Origin: Neomonachus schauinslandi
Taxonomy: Eukaryota > Chordata > Mammalia > Carnivora > Phocidae
DNA: 64,000 bases
Assembly: GCF_002201575.2 (NCBI RefSeq)
Contig: NC_058409.1
Coordinates: 109,456,937 to 109,520,936 of the forward strand
Reading direction: 5' to 3'
Shown here: piece after piece, positions 1 to 40,000 of the stretch
Position numbering within the stretch: position 1 is the stretch's first letter
Layout of the letters: every line of letters begins with the position of its first letter
Notes under the pieces: model-generated
The model's database searches: none
The model's input: only the letters and a program-made list of their open reading frames with translations
What the model was told of the DNA's origin: nothing
Translations under genes and position numbers: made by a program

Positions 1-110
1 TGAGCAGTTGCCACACAAACTGAATGGCTCGCAAAATCTAAAATATACACTATCTGGTTCTTTACAAAAAAAAAAAATTCACCAATGTCTGCTTTAGACA
101 GTCTGTTATC

Positions 111-309
111 GGGGCGCCTGGGTGGCTCAGTCGTTGGGCGTCTGCCTTCGGCTCAGGTCATGATCCCAGGGTCCTGGGATCGAGCCCCGCATCGGGCTCC
201 CTGCTCGGCGGGAAGCCTGCTTCTCCCTCTCCCACTCCCCCTGTTTGTGTTCCCTCTCTCACTGTGCCTCTCTCTGTCAAATAAATAAATAAAATCTTAA
301 AAAAAAAAA
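111..309 (+). mobile_element. Can-SINE (SINEC), forward
   Basis: Near-consensus copy, head GGGGCGCCTGGGTGGCTCAG, tail AAATAAATAAATAAAATCTT and poly-A. Perfect 16-bp flanking repeats TAGACAGTCTGTTATC at 95-110 and 310-325, indicating recent insertion. Confidence 0.97.
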
Positions 310-927
310 TAGACAGTCTGTTATCTTCTTGGGCAACTAAAAACAAGATAAAAGTCTTTTTTATATTTACCTTGATTTTTTCATTTCCAGCTTGTTTTTA
401 TGTGTCTATCCAAGTTCTCTCTGGTATCATATTCTTGCCTAAAGAACTTCCCTTAACATTTTTTTCTTTTGTAGTGTTGGCCTCCTGGCAATGAATTTTA
501 TGGTTTTGCTTTTCTAAGAAAGTCTATATCCCTTCTTCTTTTTTTTTTAAATTGAGGTAAAATTCATATAACATGAACTTAAACATCAACTACTTCAATG
601 TACAATTCAGTGACATTTAGTGCACTCACAATGTTGTGCAACCATCTCCTCTGTCTAGTTGGGAGACATTCTCATCACCCCAAAAGGGAACACTCTCCCC
701 AGTTAGCAGTCATTCCCCGTTCCCTCCTCCCTGCAGCTCCTGGTAACCACCAGTCAGCTTTCTGTCTCTGTGGACTGATGGATTCTAGATGTTTCATATA
801 AATGTAGTCATACCATATGTGATTTTGTGTCTGGCTTCCTTCACTCAGCATAATGTTTTTGAGGTTCATGCATGTTGTAACATTTATCAGTGCTCATTCT
901 CTCTTTTTTATTATTATTATTATTATT

Positions 928-1026
928 TTTTTTTTTTAGTAATCTCTACAACCAATGTGGGGCTCGAACTCACAGCCCTGAGATCAAGAGTCTTATGCTC
1001 TTCCGACAGAGCCAACCAGGTGCCCC
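928..1026 (-). mobile_element. older short Can-SINE, reverse, nested in L1
   Basis: Shorter form lacking the CT-rich body: head GGGGCACCTGGTTGGCTCTG then CACATTGGTTGTAGAGATTA and an A tail on the - strand. It lies between similar short sequences CTCATTCTCTC and CTCACTCTCTT. Confidence 0.8.
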
Positions 1027-1239
1027 TCACTCTCTTTATGGCTAAATAACATTCCATTGTATGGAGATGCCACGCTTTTGTCTACCCATTCATCAACTGT
1101 TTCCACCTTTTAGTTATTGTGAATACTGCTGTGTTAAACATTCATGTGCAAGTATTTGCTCAAATCCCTGTTTTTAATTCTTTTGGATATGCCTATGAGT
1201 GGAATTGCTGGGTCATGTGGTAATTCTGTGTTTAACATC

Positions 1240-1430
1240 TTTTTAAAGCTTTATTTATTTGTTTGAGAGAGAAAGAGAGAATGCATGAGCTGAGGCAGGG
1301 GCAGAGGGAGAGAGAGAATCCTTAAGCAGAGTCCCTGCTGAGCACGGGGCTCGATCCCAGAACCCTAGATCATGACCTGAGCTGAAGTCAAGAGTTGGCC
1401 ACTCAACTAACTGAGCCACCCAGGCGCCCC
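1240..1430 (-). mobile_element. Can-SINE (SINEC), reverse, nested in L1
   Basis: Head GGGGCGCCTGGGTGGCTCAG on the - strand. The 10-bp flanking repeats TGTGTTTAAC are at 1227-1236 and 1431-1440. Confidence 0.94.
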
Positions 1431-1674
1431 TGTGTTTAACTTTTTGAGGAACTATCAAACTGATTACCACAGCAGCTACACCATTTTATATTCTCACCAG
1501 CTATGCACAAGGGTTCACTTTTCTGCACATCATTCACTTGTTATTTTCTGATTTTTCAGTTATGGACAACCTAATTGGTGTGAGGCAGTATCTCATTGTG
1601 GTTTTGATTTGCATTTCCCTGATGACTAATGATGTTGAGCATCTTTTGATGCTCATTGGTCATTCATACATCTT

Positions 1675-1872
1675 TTTTTTTTTTTAAGATTTTATTTATT
1701 TATTTGACAGAGAGAGACACAGCGAGAGAGGGAACACAAGCGGGGGAGTGGGAGAGGGAGAAGCAGGCTTCCCGCGGAGCAGGGAGCTCAATGCGGGGCT
1801 CGATCCCAGGACCCTGGGATCATGACCTGAGCCGAAGGCAGACGTTTAACAACTGAGCCACCCAGGCACCCC
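1675..1872 (-). mobile_element. Can-SINE (SINEC), reverse, nested in L1
   Basis: Near-consensus copy. The 13-bp flanking repeats ATTCATACATCTT (1662-1674) and ATTCGTACATCTT (1873-1885) differ by one base. Confidence 0.95.
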
Positions 1873-3181
1873 ATTCGTACATCTTCTTTGGAGAAATATA
1901 TACTCAACTTTTTTGCTCACTTTTAATTGAGTTGTTTGCCTTTTTGTTGATGAGTTAGAAGAGATACATATATTCTAGAGATCTAATCCTTATCATACAT
2001 GTGATTTGCAAATATTTTCTCCCGTTCTGTGTGTTGTCTTTTTATTCTCTTGATAATGTCCTTTGAAGCACCAAAATGTTTCCTTTTGATGGAATCGAAC
2101 TTACTGACTTCTTCTTTGGTTGCTTGCACTTCTGATGACATAGCTAAGAGACCGTTTCCATGCCCAGGTTATGAATATTTACCCTTATGTTTTCTTCTAA
2201 GAGTTTTTTAGTTTTAGCTTTTATATTTAAGTCTTTGATCCTTTATAATTTTTATATATGGTGGGAAGGATCTAAATTCATTCTTTTGCATGTGGATATC
2301 CAGTTCTTTTAACACGATTTGTTGAAAAGATTGTTCTTTCCACATTAATGTTCTGGGCACCTTTGTTGAAAATCAATTAACCATAGGTGTAAAGGTTTAT
2401 TTCTGGACTTTCAATTTTATTCTGTTGATCTATATACCTATCCTTATGCCAATGCCACACTGTTTTGATATCTGTCGCTTTGTAGTAAGTTTTGAAACTG
2501 GGAAGTGTGACTCCTCCAACTTTGTTCTTTTTTAAGATTGTTTGGTCCACTTGGAGTCTCTTGAAATTCCATATGAATTTGAGAATCAGCTTTTCCATTT
2601 CTGAGAAAATGACCACTGGGCTTTTAAGAGGGACTGCATGGAATCTGCAGATCTTTGGGGAGGATTGCCATCTTTACAATATTAAATATTCCAATCCATG
2701 AACACGAGATGTCTTTCCGTTTATTTAGTCTTCTTAATTTCTTTCAGCAGTGTTTTATGGTTTGCAGGGCATATCATATGCCTTGCATCCTTTTGGTTAA
2801 AGTTATTCCCAAGTATTTTTATTCAGTTTGGTGTTATTGTAAATAAAATAATTTTTTAAACCACCTTTTTGGATTGCTCATGGTTACTGTATAGAAATAA
2901 AATTGAGTTTTGTGTGTTGATCTTGTACCCGGCAACTTTGCTTAAAACCCATAGATTCTTTAGGATTTTTCTATACATAGATTATGTCATCTGTGAAGAG
3001 AGATAGTTTTACCTCCTCTTTTTGAATTTGGATACTTATTTTTCTTTGTGATTGCTCTGCCTAGAACTTCTAGTACAGTGTTGAAAAGAGCAGTGAAAGT
3101 GGTATCCTTGTCTTGTTCCTGACTTAAGGGGAGAAGCTTTCAATCTTTCACCATTGAGTTAGCTGTGAGTTTTTCATCTAC

Positions 3182-3380
3182 AGTTTTTTTTTTTTTTAAG
3201 ATTTTATTTATTTATTTGACAGAGAGAGAGCACAAGCAGGGGGAACGGCAGGCAGAGGGAGAGGGAGAAGCAGGTTCCCCGCTGAGCAGGGAGCCCGATG
3301 TGGGGCTCGATCCCAGGACCCGGGGATCATGACCTGAGCTGAAGGCAGACGCTTAACTGACTGAGTCACCCAGGAACCCC
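3182..3380 (-). mobile_element. Can-SINE (SINEC), reverse, nested in L1
   Basis: Head GGGGTTCCTGGGTGACTCAG on the - strand, poly-T on the + strand. Flanking repeats TCATCTAC at 3174-3181 and 3381-3388. Confidence 0.93.
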
Positions 3381-3985
3381 TCATCTACGTTTTTAATCAT
3401 GTTAAAGATGTTGCCTTATATTCCTAGTTTGTTGGTTTCTTTTTTTAAATCATAAATTTTGTCAAAGGTTTTTTTCTGCATCAATTGGGATGATCACATG
3501 GGTTGTTTTTTTTCACTTGATCAATGTAGTGTTTTAGACTGATTTTCATGTGTTGAACCGTCTTCACATTTTGGGGTTGAGTCTCACTTGGCCACTCACT
3601 GTAAGGTGCTGTTGGATTTGGCTGGCTAGCATTTTGCTGAGCATGTTTGCATCTATGTTCATGTTCATCAGGGACACTGATCTGTAGTTTTATTTTCTTG
3701 TGATGTCTCTATCTGGCTTTAATATTAAGGTAATGCTGTCTTCATAGAATGAATTGATAAGTGTTGTTTCCTCTTCTATTTTTTGAATGAGTTTGAGAAG
3801 AATTGGGGTTAATTCTTTAAGTATTTTGTAGAATTTACCAGTGAAGCCATCTGGTCGTGGGATTTTCTTTGTTGGGAGGTTTTTGTATATTGATTTAATC
3901 TCCTTACTAGTTATAAGTCTATTCAGATTTTCGATTTCTTCTTGAGTCAGTTTTTGTTGGTATTCATGGTTACTTGAGGTTCAAA

Positions 3986-4770
3986 ACACTTTCCTGAAAA
4001 AAAATGTATATATAAAACATATTACATATACCCGAGTACATGGAAAGACTAGTCATTTTCCTGGATTGATGTTATATTGGAATTTTTTTTGTTTCAAGAC
4101 GTAACTTTACAACCATGTCGTTGAGAAATAAGAAGGAAAACACTAAGGGAATCCATTAAAAGGGGTAAAAGCAATTGACTCCAAGAAAGGAAGGGGCAGA
4201 GGAATTCTAATTTTCTGAAGAAATATAGCAGCACAATTAGACTCTTTGTAAAAACAAACAAGCAAATAACTTAATTAAGTGATGTAAAAAGAGTTCTACA
4301 ACCAAGCTGTCTAGATCCAAACCCCACGTCTGCCATTCGGTAGCCCTTTAACTATGGGTAAGTTCAAGGTGTTTGATCTCTCTGAGCCTCAGTTTTTCCA
4401 TTTGCGAAATGGGAATGGCAGTAGTACCCATTACAGAAAGGTTCTACAGGAACTGGAGGAAACAGTGAATGTAAAGGGCTTCACTGCAGAGTGTCCTGGA
4501 AATAGAAGCTTCTTGCTTCCATCATCAGGCTCTCCCAGACCAAACTAACTTTCCTTTTGGCTGAGCCAGAGCTGTCTGGTCACCCTGGAGAGTCCCCCAT
4601 TTGTGCTACTGACTGACTGCCTGACCTTGGGCATGTCTCTTCTCCCAGGATCCTTTGGAGGTGGCTTCAGAAGGGCCCTAAACTTAACCAGCTCCCCCAG
4701 GCTCAGGCTGGCTCTGTCCCAGACTCCAACCTCTCCCCCTGGGGGTCATGGCTTTGTTTTCTTCTAAAGA
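3986..4770 (+). other. upstream region between L1 and macrophage promoter
   Basis: A 785-bp stretch, 5' of the macrophage promoter and inside CSF1R intron 1 if transcription starts at the distal exon. A MIR-like SINE lies at about 4296-4470 (CTCTCTGAGCCTCAGTTTTT). The remainder may be proximal promoter, but I can name no further site. Confidence 0.6.
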
Positions 4771-4870
4771 CCCAAGATTTCCAAACTCTGTGGTTGCCTT
4801 GCCTAGCTAAAAGGGGAAGAAGGGGATCAGCCCAAGAAGGAGGAGGAGGAAGAGGAAAACAAGAGAAACA
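4771..4870 (+). promoter_or_regulatory. CSF1R: CSF1R macrophage promoter (C/EBP, RUNX, PU.1 sites)
   Basis: Directly seen: AAGATTTCCAAAC (4774-4786, C/EBP-like), TGTGGTTG (4789-4796, RUNX), AAAAGGGGAAGAAG (4809-4822, PU.1-type Ets) and a purine-rich GGAGGAAGAGGAAAA stretch (about 4844-4858). No TATA box is present. This order and spacing match the published CSF1R macrophage promoter, where these three factor classes cooperate. Transcription probably starts within or just after the purine-rich block, about 130-170 bp before the ATG; the exact start is inferred. Confidence 0.85.
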
Positions 4871-4993
4871 GCCAGTACAGCAGAGAGGAACGTGTGCCCA
4901 GCGGTCCTGGTCCCTGCAGAGCTAGGAGCTGAGACCCCAGTGCCTTGCCCACCCCTCAGCCCTGCATCAGCCTGCCACCTCCCCACTGAGGCC

Positions 4994-34695
<29,702 letters not shown>

Positions 34696-35475
34696 GGAGA
34701 CGGCCAGGAAGCTCCGCTTTCCCCTTCCTCCAAGCTTCAGCTCCACCGTGGATGGGGCACCACGGGGAGAACCTACAGACTCTGCCCTTGGTCATTTCAC
34801 TCAACAGCCCGGCCCAGCTCTGAAACTCAGGGATGTGAGACCCACGGGAGTTTGGGGAGGACCCCGCTTCCGCGGCCTGGGCCATCACTGCCAGTCAGGG
34901 GCTAGGGCTGAGCCCCCCCACCCACTGTTCTCAATGCTATGGCCTCATGTTCGCTATGCCAACTGGGAGAACCCCAGCTCACTCTCTTAACCTCGTTCCC
35001 ACTTCCAGGCACCCCTTTCCCTACTCCCCGTTATCTCGTTGGAAATGGACCGGTTTTGTGCCTACCAAGTGCCCCAGTATTGAGACCAAGCTCCTTGGGC
35101 CTTGGCAGAGTAGAAGGACCCCCTCTGTAGCCAAGTGAAATGGCAAGAGCAAACAGGTGCTCAGACACTGTGCCTGGCTCAGGGACCTTAGAGCAGGGTG
35201 GCCCCTTTCTAGGAATGAACTGTACCTCCTACTCCCCACCCTCTGGCCTTCTCTCTACAGCCCCACCCACCCTGGATCTGGTCGCTACAATGAGCCAGGT
35301 GGCAGCTACAAGTTCGGGGTTCTGCCCAGTCCCCTGTCATTCTGAGTTGGAAGGCAGGGGGCCTGTGTGGCTGGCCACACCAAGCGAGCAGCATGCACTC
35401 CACCAAGCTGACCCCCCGTAACTAACAGTCGCCCTGCGGGATGTCTCGGTCATTAAACTAACAGCATTAACACAG
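34696..35475 (+). other. CSF1R: CSF1R 3' untranslated region
   Basis: About 780 bp from the stop to shortly after the ATTAAA at 35452-35457. The cleavage point is inferred from the signal. Confidence 0.8.
35452..35457 (+). terminator. CSF1R: CSF1R poly(A) signal ATTAAA
   Basis: ATTAAA within TCGGTCATTAAACTAACAGC, the commonest variant signal; human CSF1R mRNA ends with a near-identical sequence as I recall. Two downstream AATAAA hexamers on this strand (35640-35645, 35703-35708) could extend some transcripts. Confidence 0.8.
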
Positions 35476-35629
35476 CTGGCCTCCGATTCTCTGTGCCACT
35501 CGGGGCCTGCGGATTCCCTGGGGCCCCTTCCATCCTCCTTCATGCTGAGTGACCAACTCAGCATCTCGGGTGCTCAACCACACCGTGCCCCACACAATGA
35601 GCATGGAATTGACTCTTGCTTCACCAAAA

Positions 35630-36574
35630 CAGATAATTTAATAAATTTTATTCTTGGTGGGGGAAGAAGGAGGGGAAAAAAGCCACCTACTCCACTCCTC
35701 TCAATAAATTAAATAACACACGGCCAATTCCCGTGCCCTAAGCAAACCTTAGGCACTTGAGCCAGTCCCGCTGTTTCCTTATGGCCCAGTCTGCTTCCCC
35801 TTCACAGAAGGGAGTTTTTCCTACTGCCGCCAGGTTATGTCATGCCAACGGGCCACATCCCCTCTGTGGTGAGGGTCCAGGGCCCAGAAAGGATGTAATG
35901 TGCAGCAGCAGTGGCCAGGGAAAGGAGGAAGGGGATCCTCTTCCTCAAAGCTCAGGGCAGAGAAGACAGTCCTGGAAGAAAGCTGTGGCTGTTTCTCCCT
36001 CCTCAGCTTCCCCCAAATTTGGGTGCAGGAAGAGCAGGAGGGAAACGCATCCCTCCTCTGGGAAAATCAAGAGCCCAAAGGGACCCCTAGAGCTAATCAG
36101 GCCCCTAAGGCCCCAAGTCAAAGGCAACAGGCTAAGGAAGTCGTGTGGCTACAGGGGCTGGAAAGAGTGTTCCCCAGGGGTGGGAAGAGATACCTCAGCA
36201 GCCTTCCCACCTAGCGCCGGACTCTGCCTTCGCCTACCCTAGGACCTCCACCCTGACCCGCAGGAGGCCCCAGGGAAGCCACCAGCTACCAGCATTCCCT
36301 TGGCCTCCCGTCCCCTTTGCTGAACATTCTATGTCCCCCAAGTGCTCTCTCAGGGCCAGTAAGGAGTGTCCTGGTGCTTCTCCTAACCCCCAGAAGGTTG
36401 AGAACCACAGACTCGGGGCCCCACCGTGCTCAGGAAATGGAAGCTCTTTGGTCAGTCCCAGCATCAGAGGCCTCCCCAAAGGTGAACGCTCCCGCCGGTC
36501 CCCTGGATGGATCTGCCTCGGGTAAGGGCCTCACTATGGCTTGAGATGGTGCAGTCCCTGTGCAAGAGCCTGGC
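35630..36574 (-). other. HMGXB3: HMGXB3 3' untranslated region
   Basis: About 945 bp between the TAA (36577-36575) and the AATAAA at 35652. No repeat recognised. The end is inferred from the poly(A) signal. Confidence 0.75.
35647..35652 (-). terminator. HMGXB3: HMGXB3 poly(A) signal AATAAA
   Basis: TTTATT on the + strand reads AATAAA on the - strand, about 920 bp past the HMGXB3 stop codon. A + strand AATAAA lies one base away (35640-35645), giving a two-way signal. Cleavage should fall about 35625-35635. Confidence 0.75.
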
Positions 36575-37042
36575 TTAGACTGTCACTGCAGCCACCTCCT
36601 CTTCCTCACCCTCCTCCTCTGCCTCTGTCTTGATCTGAGCTACCCCGAGGCGGTAGAGAGTGTCTCGGATGACCACCTCGCCAGGCTGGCAGCTCTGCAC
36701 AATGTCATGGATCTGCCGGTTGACTATTTCACGGCTGGTGAGGAAGTCCATGAGGCGGTTGTAGAGGTAATAGTGGGTGGCATTGTCAAAGGCAATGGGC
36801 CGCTGGCGGACACTGTTTGGTTTGCTGTCTGCAATGGAGGCCAGGATGGTTGCGTAGGGCGCCAACTCAGGGCACAGGGCTGAAGAGTGGTGCCCAGTAC
36901 TGGGGTCACCAGGACTGGGCTGTGTGTCTACATGGACGATGTGACGTGTGGCAGTCTTGGTGACTGGGTGCTGGACAGAGTGCTCAGCCTCCATCATGTC
37001 CACAGTATAATGCTGGTCCAAGAGTTCTGGGCAGGATACACT
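36575..37042 (-). CDS. HMGXB3: HMGXB3 last coding exon
   Basis: Encodes SVSCPELLDQHYTVDMMEAE, then through PNSVRQRPIAFDNATHYYLY to the acidic end EEEGEEEEVAAVTV and TAA. 156 codons including the stop. The acceptor TCTCCTCTAG lies just above 37042. It starts on a codon boundary that matches the upstream exon. Confidence 0.93.
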   Translation of the reverse strand, partial: SVSCPELLDQHYTVDMMEAEHSVQHPVTKTATRHIVHVDTQPSPGDPSTGHHSSALCPELAPYATILASIADSKPNSVRQRPIAFDNATHYYLYNRLMDFLTSREIVNRQIHDIVQSCQPGEVVIRDTLYRLGVAQIKTEAEEEGEEEEVAAVTV

Positions 37043-40000
37043 CTAGAGGAGAGATAAGAAACCACTCTGACATGAGGGAATGACTAAGGTAGAAGCTGTG
37101 GGGTGGGTGAGAGTGAAGGGGGGGGGCGTGTCAGCCCCATTTAAACCCTCACATCACCACATATGCTCACATCTCCTGGGGCAAGTCCCCTCTCCTCGTG
37201 AAGACGGGGACAGTCACAGTGGCCACCTCCCAGAACAGATGCTGGATCGCCTGAGCTGCTACTGCTTATTACCATGCCTAGGCAATTCTGGCCGGGGCTG
37301 CAGGGGAGTGGGGAGCGGGGCTCTCGCTGAGGCTCAGTTGCCTTTTGGCAGTGCCGGGCACAAACTCACAGAGCCAGTGAGTCCAGCGAATAAGGAAAAG
37401 GTTGAGTGATGACAATGACGCCTCCTTCCTGTTGCCAGGCCTAACATTTCTTACCAGCAAAGGGCACATGTGTCTGGTAGGAATCACAGTCTGGTACAAA
37501 GCACCAAAATACAGAGACAAGGGCTCTGCCCCTTACCTGCTGTGCGACACTGGCTAAGTCCACGTCCCCTCTCTGGACCTCACTTTACCTTTTACTAAAA
37601 GGAGAGGGTCGGATACAGTGGTGTTTTCTAAGCCTCTGTGCCTCTAGATCACAACAGGTATGCCAGACAGTACGTTCAGGGTCAGACCCAAGATCTGACG
37701 GTCCGGGCCTTTGGTACACCAGTGTGCAGCAATTTCGTAGGCTTTTCTAGAAGGCGACCCCTGTGACTCCAAAATACCCGTGTTTGGGACACCCTGGGCA
37801 CTCCTAAGTGACATGCTGGGGCCTTACACACACAGGGCTTGATCAGTAAACATTTGTGGAGGAAATGCTGGCGCACAGCATCAAAACAAAATATTAGTGG
37901 AGACAAAGGATGCTGGAGATGGTTCCCAGAAGGCCTTCCCAAACAACCAGGAGGAGGGACATGGTCAGTTAGTGGGACTGTTTCCAGTTCCTCAGAAGGG
38001 AACTCACCACAGGTGGCTCTGCGGGGCTAGAGAAACAGCCCTGGTTCCTCCCCCACATCTGGTTGGTCAGCTCTGGGTAGCAGAGGTCAGCACACAGGGC
38101 CACTGGTGTGGCCATGTCTACCACGTAGACAGGTGGCCAATGGCGGGAAGAGACAAGCAGATCCACATGGTCGCGGGCACTCTCGCCCCGCACAAGATAC
38201 TTGGAGCCACAGATCACCTGAGCAGGGAGATGGAGAGCACAGCAGAGGGTTAAGAAGCCAAAGAGCAGACAGAGTTGAGTCTTCTTCCCATAAAGATGAA
38301 TAATCAGGTTTCGTGACTAAAGCCATGGCCATCCTGCCAGAGCCCATCACATTCTGCTTCCTATTTCTGTCCCTAAATGAAGTCGCCAGCTCATCCCTGA
38401 CTTCCTGAGAGAATATAGCTGGGGGCATCTGGTCTTTAATGGAGGCTGAGAGGCCCCCAAGGGCATCTATTCCAAACCCCACCCTCCACACTGCCCTACC
38501 AAGCACCCTCCAGTCCAGGGGCTCCAACTCCCAGCCACACAGCACTGGCAGCCCACAGCTGGTTAGAGATGGAGGTTCCTGGGCCCTACCCCACACCCAA
38601 GGAATTAGCCTCTGGGGGTGGGGTCTAAGCATCTGTATTTTGAGCAGCTCCCCACCAGACCCGGACAGGCTGCCCAGATGGGAACCTCAATGTAGACTAG
38701 TAAACACCTCCACTGACAGTGCCCCCCAGGTGCCACTTTGTTGCTGGGGAGGGGGAGCTCTGTGTTTAGTGGGGGATCCTGCATCTGTCTCCATCTCCCT
38801 ACCGTGTTCACCCCCACCAGTCTTAGCTATCACCTCCTAGTAATTTTGCTTGCCCATCACAGCCCGGAGGCTCTATAACTCTCATGGCCCCACGTGGTCA
38901 AGTGCTTCTCACGAGATGGTCCCCAGTCACACGAACACAGTCCTCTGAGCAGGCTCTGTTCTGCCAGAGGAAAGGCATCCAGTCTGTCCCTCAAACACAG
39001 CTTTGGCTGAAGAAGTTGATAATCGGATTCTCTTTTGACAGCCAGTTGTCATGCCCCCTCATGCACCTGAGCGAACTCTGCTAGCAATCCCTCCCCCATT
39101 CAGTACCTGTTCAGGGGGTTTTCGACCCCAGTATCTTCCTGGGCCTGCTTTGTCATATAGTGCACAACCTTCCCAGAGCTATCCCAGTGTCTGCCCTGTC
39201 TGCACTCTACAGATGTGAAGCATGCTCTCCTTAAGCCAAAATCAGAACTACGTCCTCCCCAATTCCCACTGAGAACTGTCCACTAGGCCCCTTACCACCC
39301 TCAGCGGGAAACCCAGACTGCTACTGTGGCCTACAAAGCTCTGCATGATCTGGTCTCTGCTCACCCCTCCAACCTTGCTCTTTTGGGCTCACCAGGCTTC
39401 CCCACTCAAGACTTAGTGGTCACCCTTCCCTCTGCTGGAACATTCTTTCCATAACTCATCACTGGGCTCTCAGCCTTCTCTCGCTGCCCCAGACAGCAGG
39501 TCCCTCTCTGTTGCCTTCTATCTCAAGGCTTTGTCTAGTTCCTTCAAAGCTAGCGCCCTAAGCCACAGTGGCTCTATTTTCCCTCTAAAATGAGATCAAC
39601 TAGAAAAGAATGAATCTTCACTGCTCACCTCTGTACCCTCAACAGCTGACGCAGGGCCAGGATGTGAAAGGGTGCTTAATACTCAATGGTGATGACCCAG
39701 GCTCCCTTCCTAGTCCAAAGGGTGGCATCTGACCCATAAGGAGCTACTCCACAGGCCACCCAGTGACCTAAGTGCCAATTCCCACAGAATGAGCTGGATC
39801 AGCCAGATTATCTGTATGGGCAACCTGACATGGACAAATTCACCCCAAGCTACTCCTTATTATCCCCTTACCTGATGGGGGCACACCTTATAGATTTTAC
39901 CCCCTGTGAGATGAGGTGGGGGCTGTCTAGCTCTGGTTCCATTCTGTACAGATTCATAGAGGGCCAACAAGGAGAAGCAGAGCTGTTCCTGGAACAGGAC

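Larger units (their letters stand above)
541..3985 (-). mobile_element. old L1, reverse, interrupted by four SINEs
   Basis: On the - strand this is the 3' part of an old L1 (ORF2 end then 3'UTR). An ORF2 remnant at 2377-2616 reads EMEKLILKFIWNFKRLQVDQ and GGVTLPSFKTYYKAT. The + strand text (GGAATTGCTGGGTCATGTGG) is a standard antisense L1 3'UTR. No intact frame remains. Confidence 0.88.

Noticed and set aside
111..200. tRNA-like sequence with A and B box
   Set aside because: This and all similar stretches are the heads of Can-SINEs with A tails and target duplications; no genuine tRNA gene was seen.
2377..2616. - strand open frame with reverse-transcriptase-like end
   Set aside because: It is a remnant of L1 ORF2 inside a broken, old reverse L1, not a host gene.
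1..4770. Search for the neighbouring PDGFRB gene
   Set aside because: No kinase or Ig exon is visible upstream of the macrophage promoter; the distal CSF1R exon and PDGFRB should lie further upstream, outside the window.
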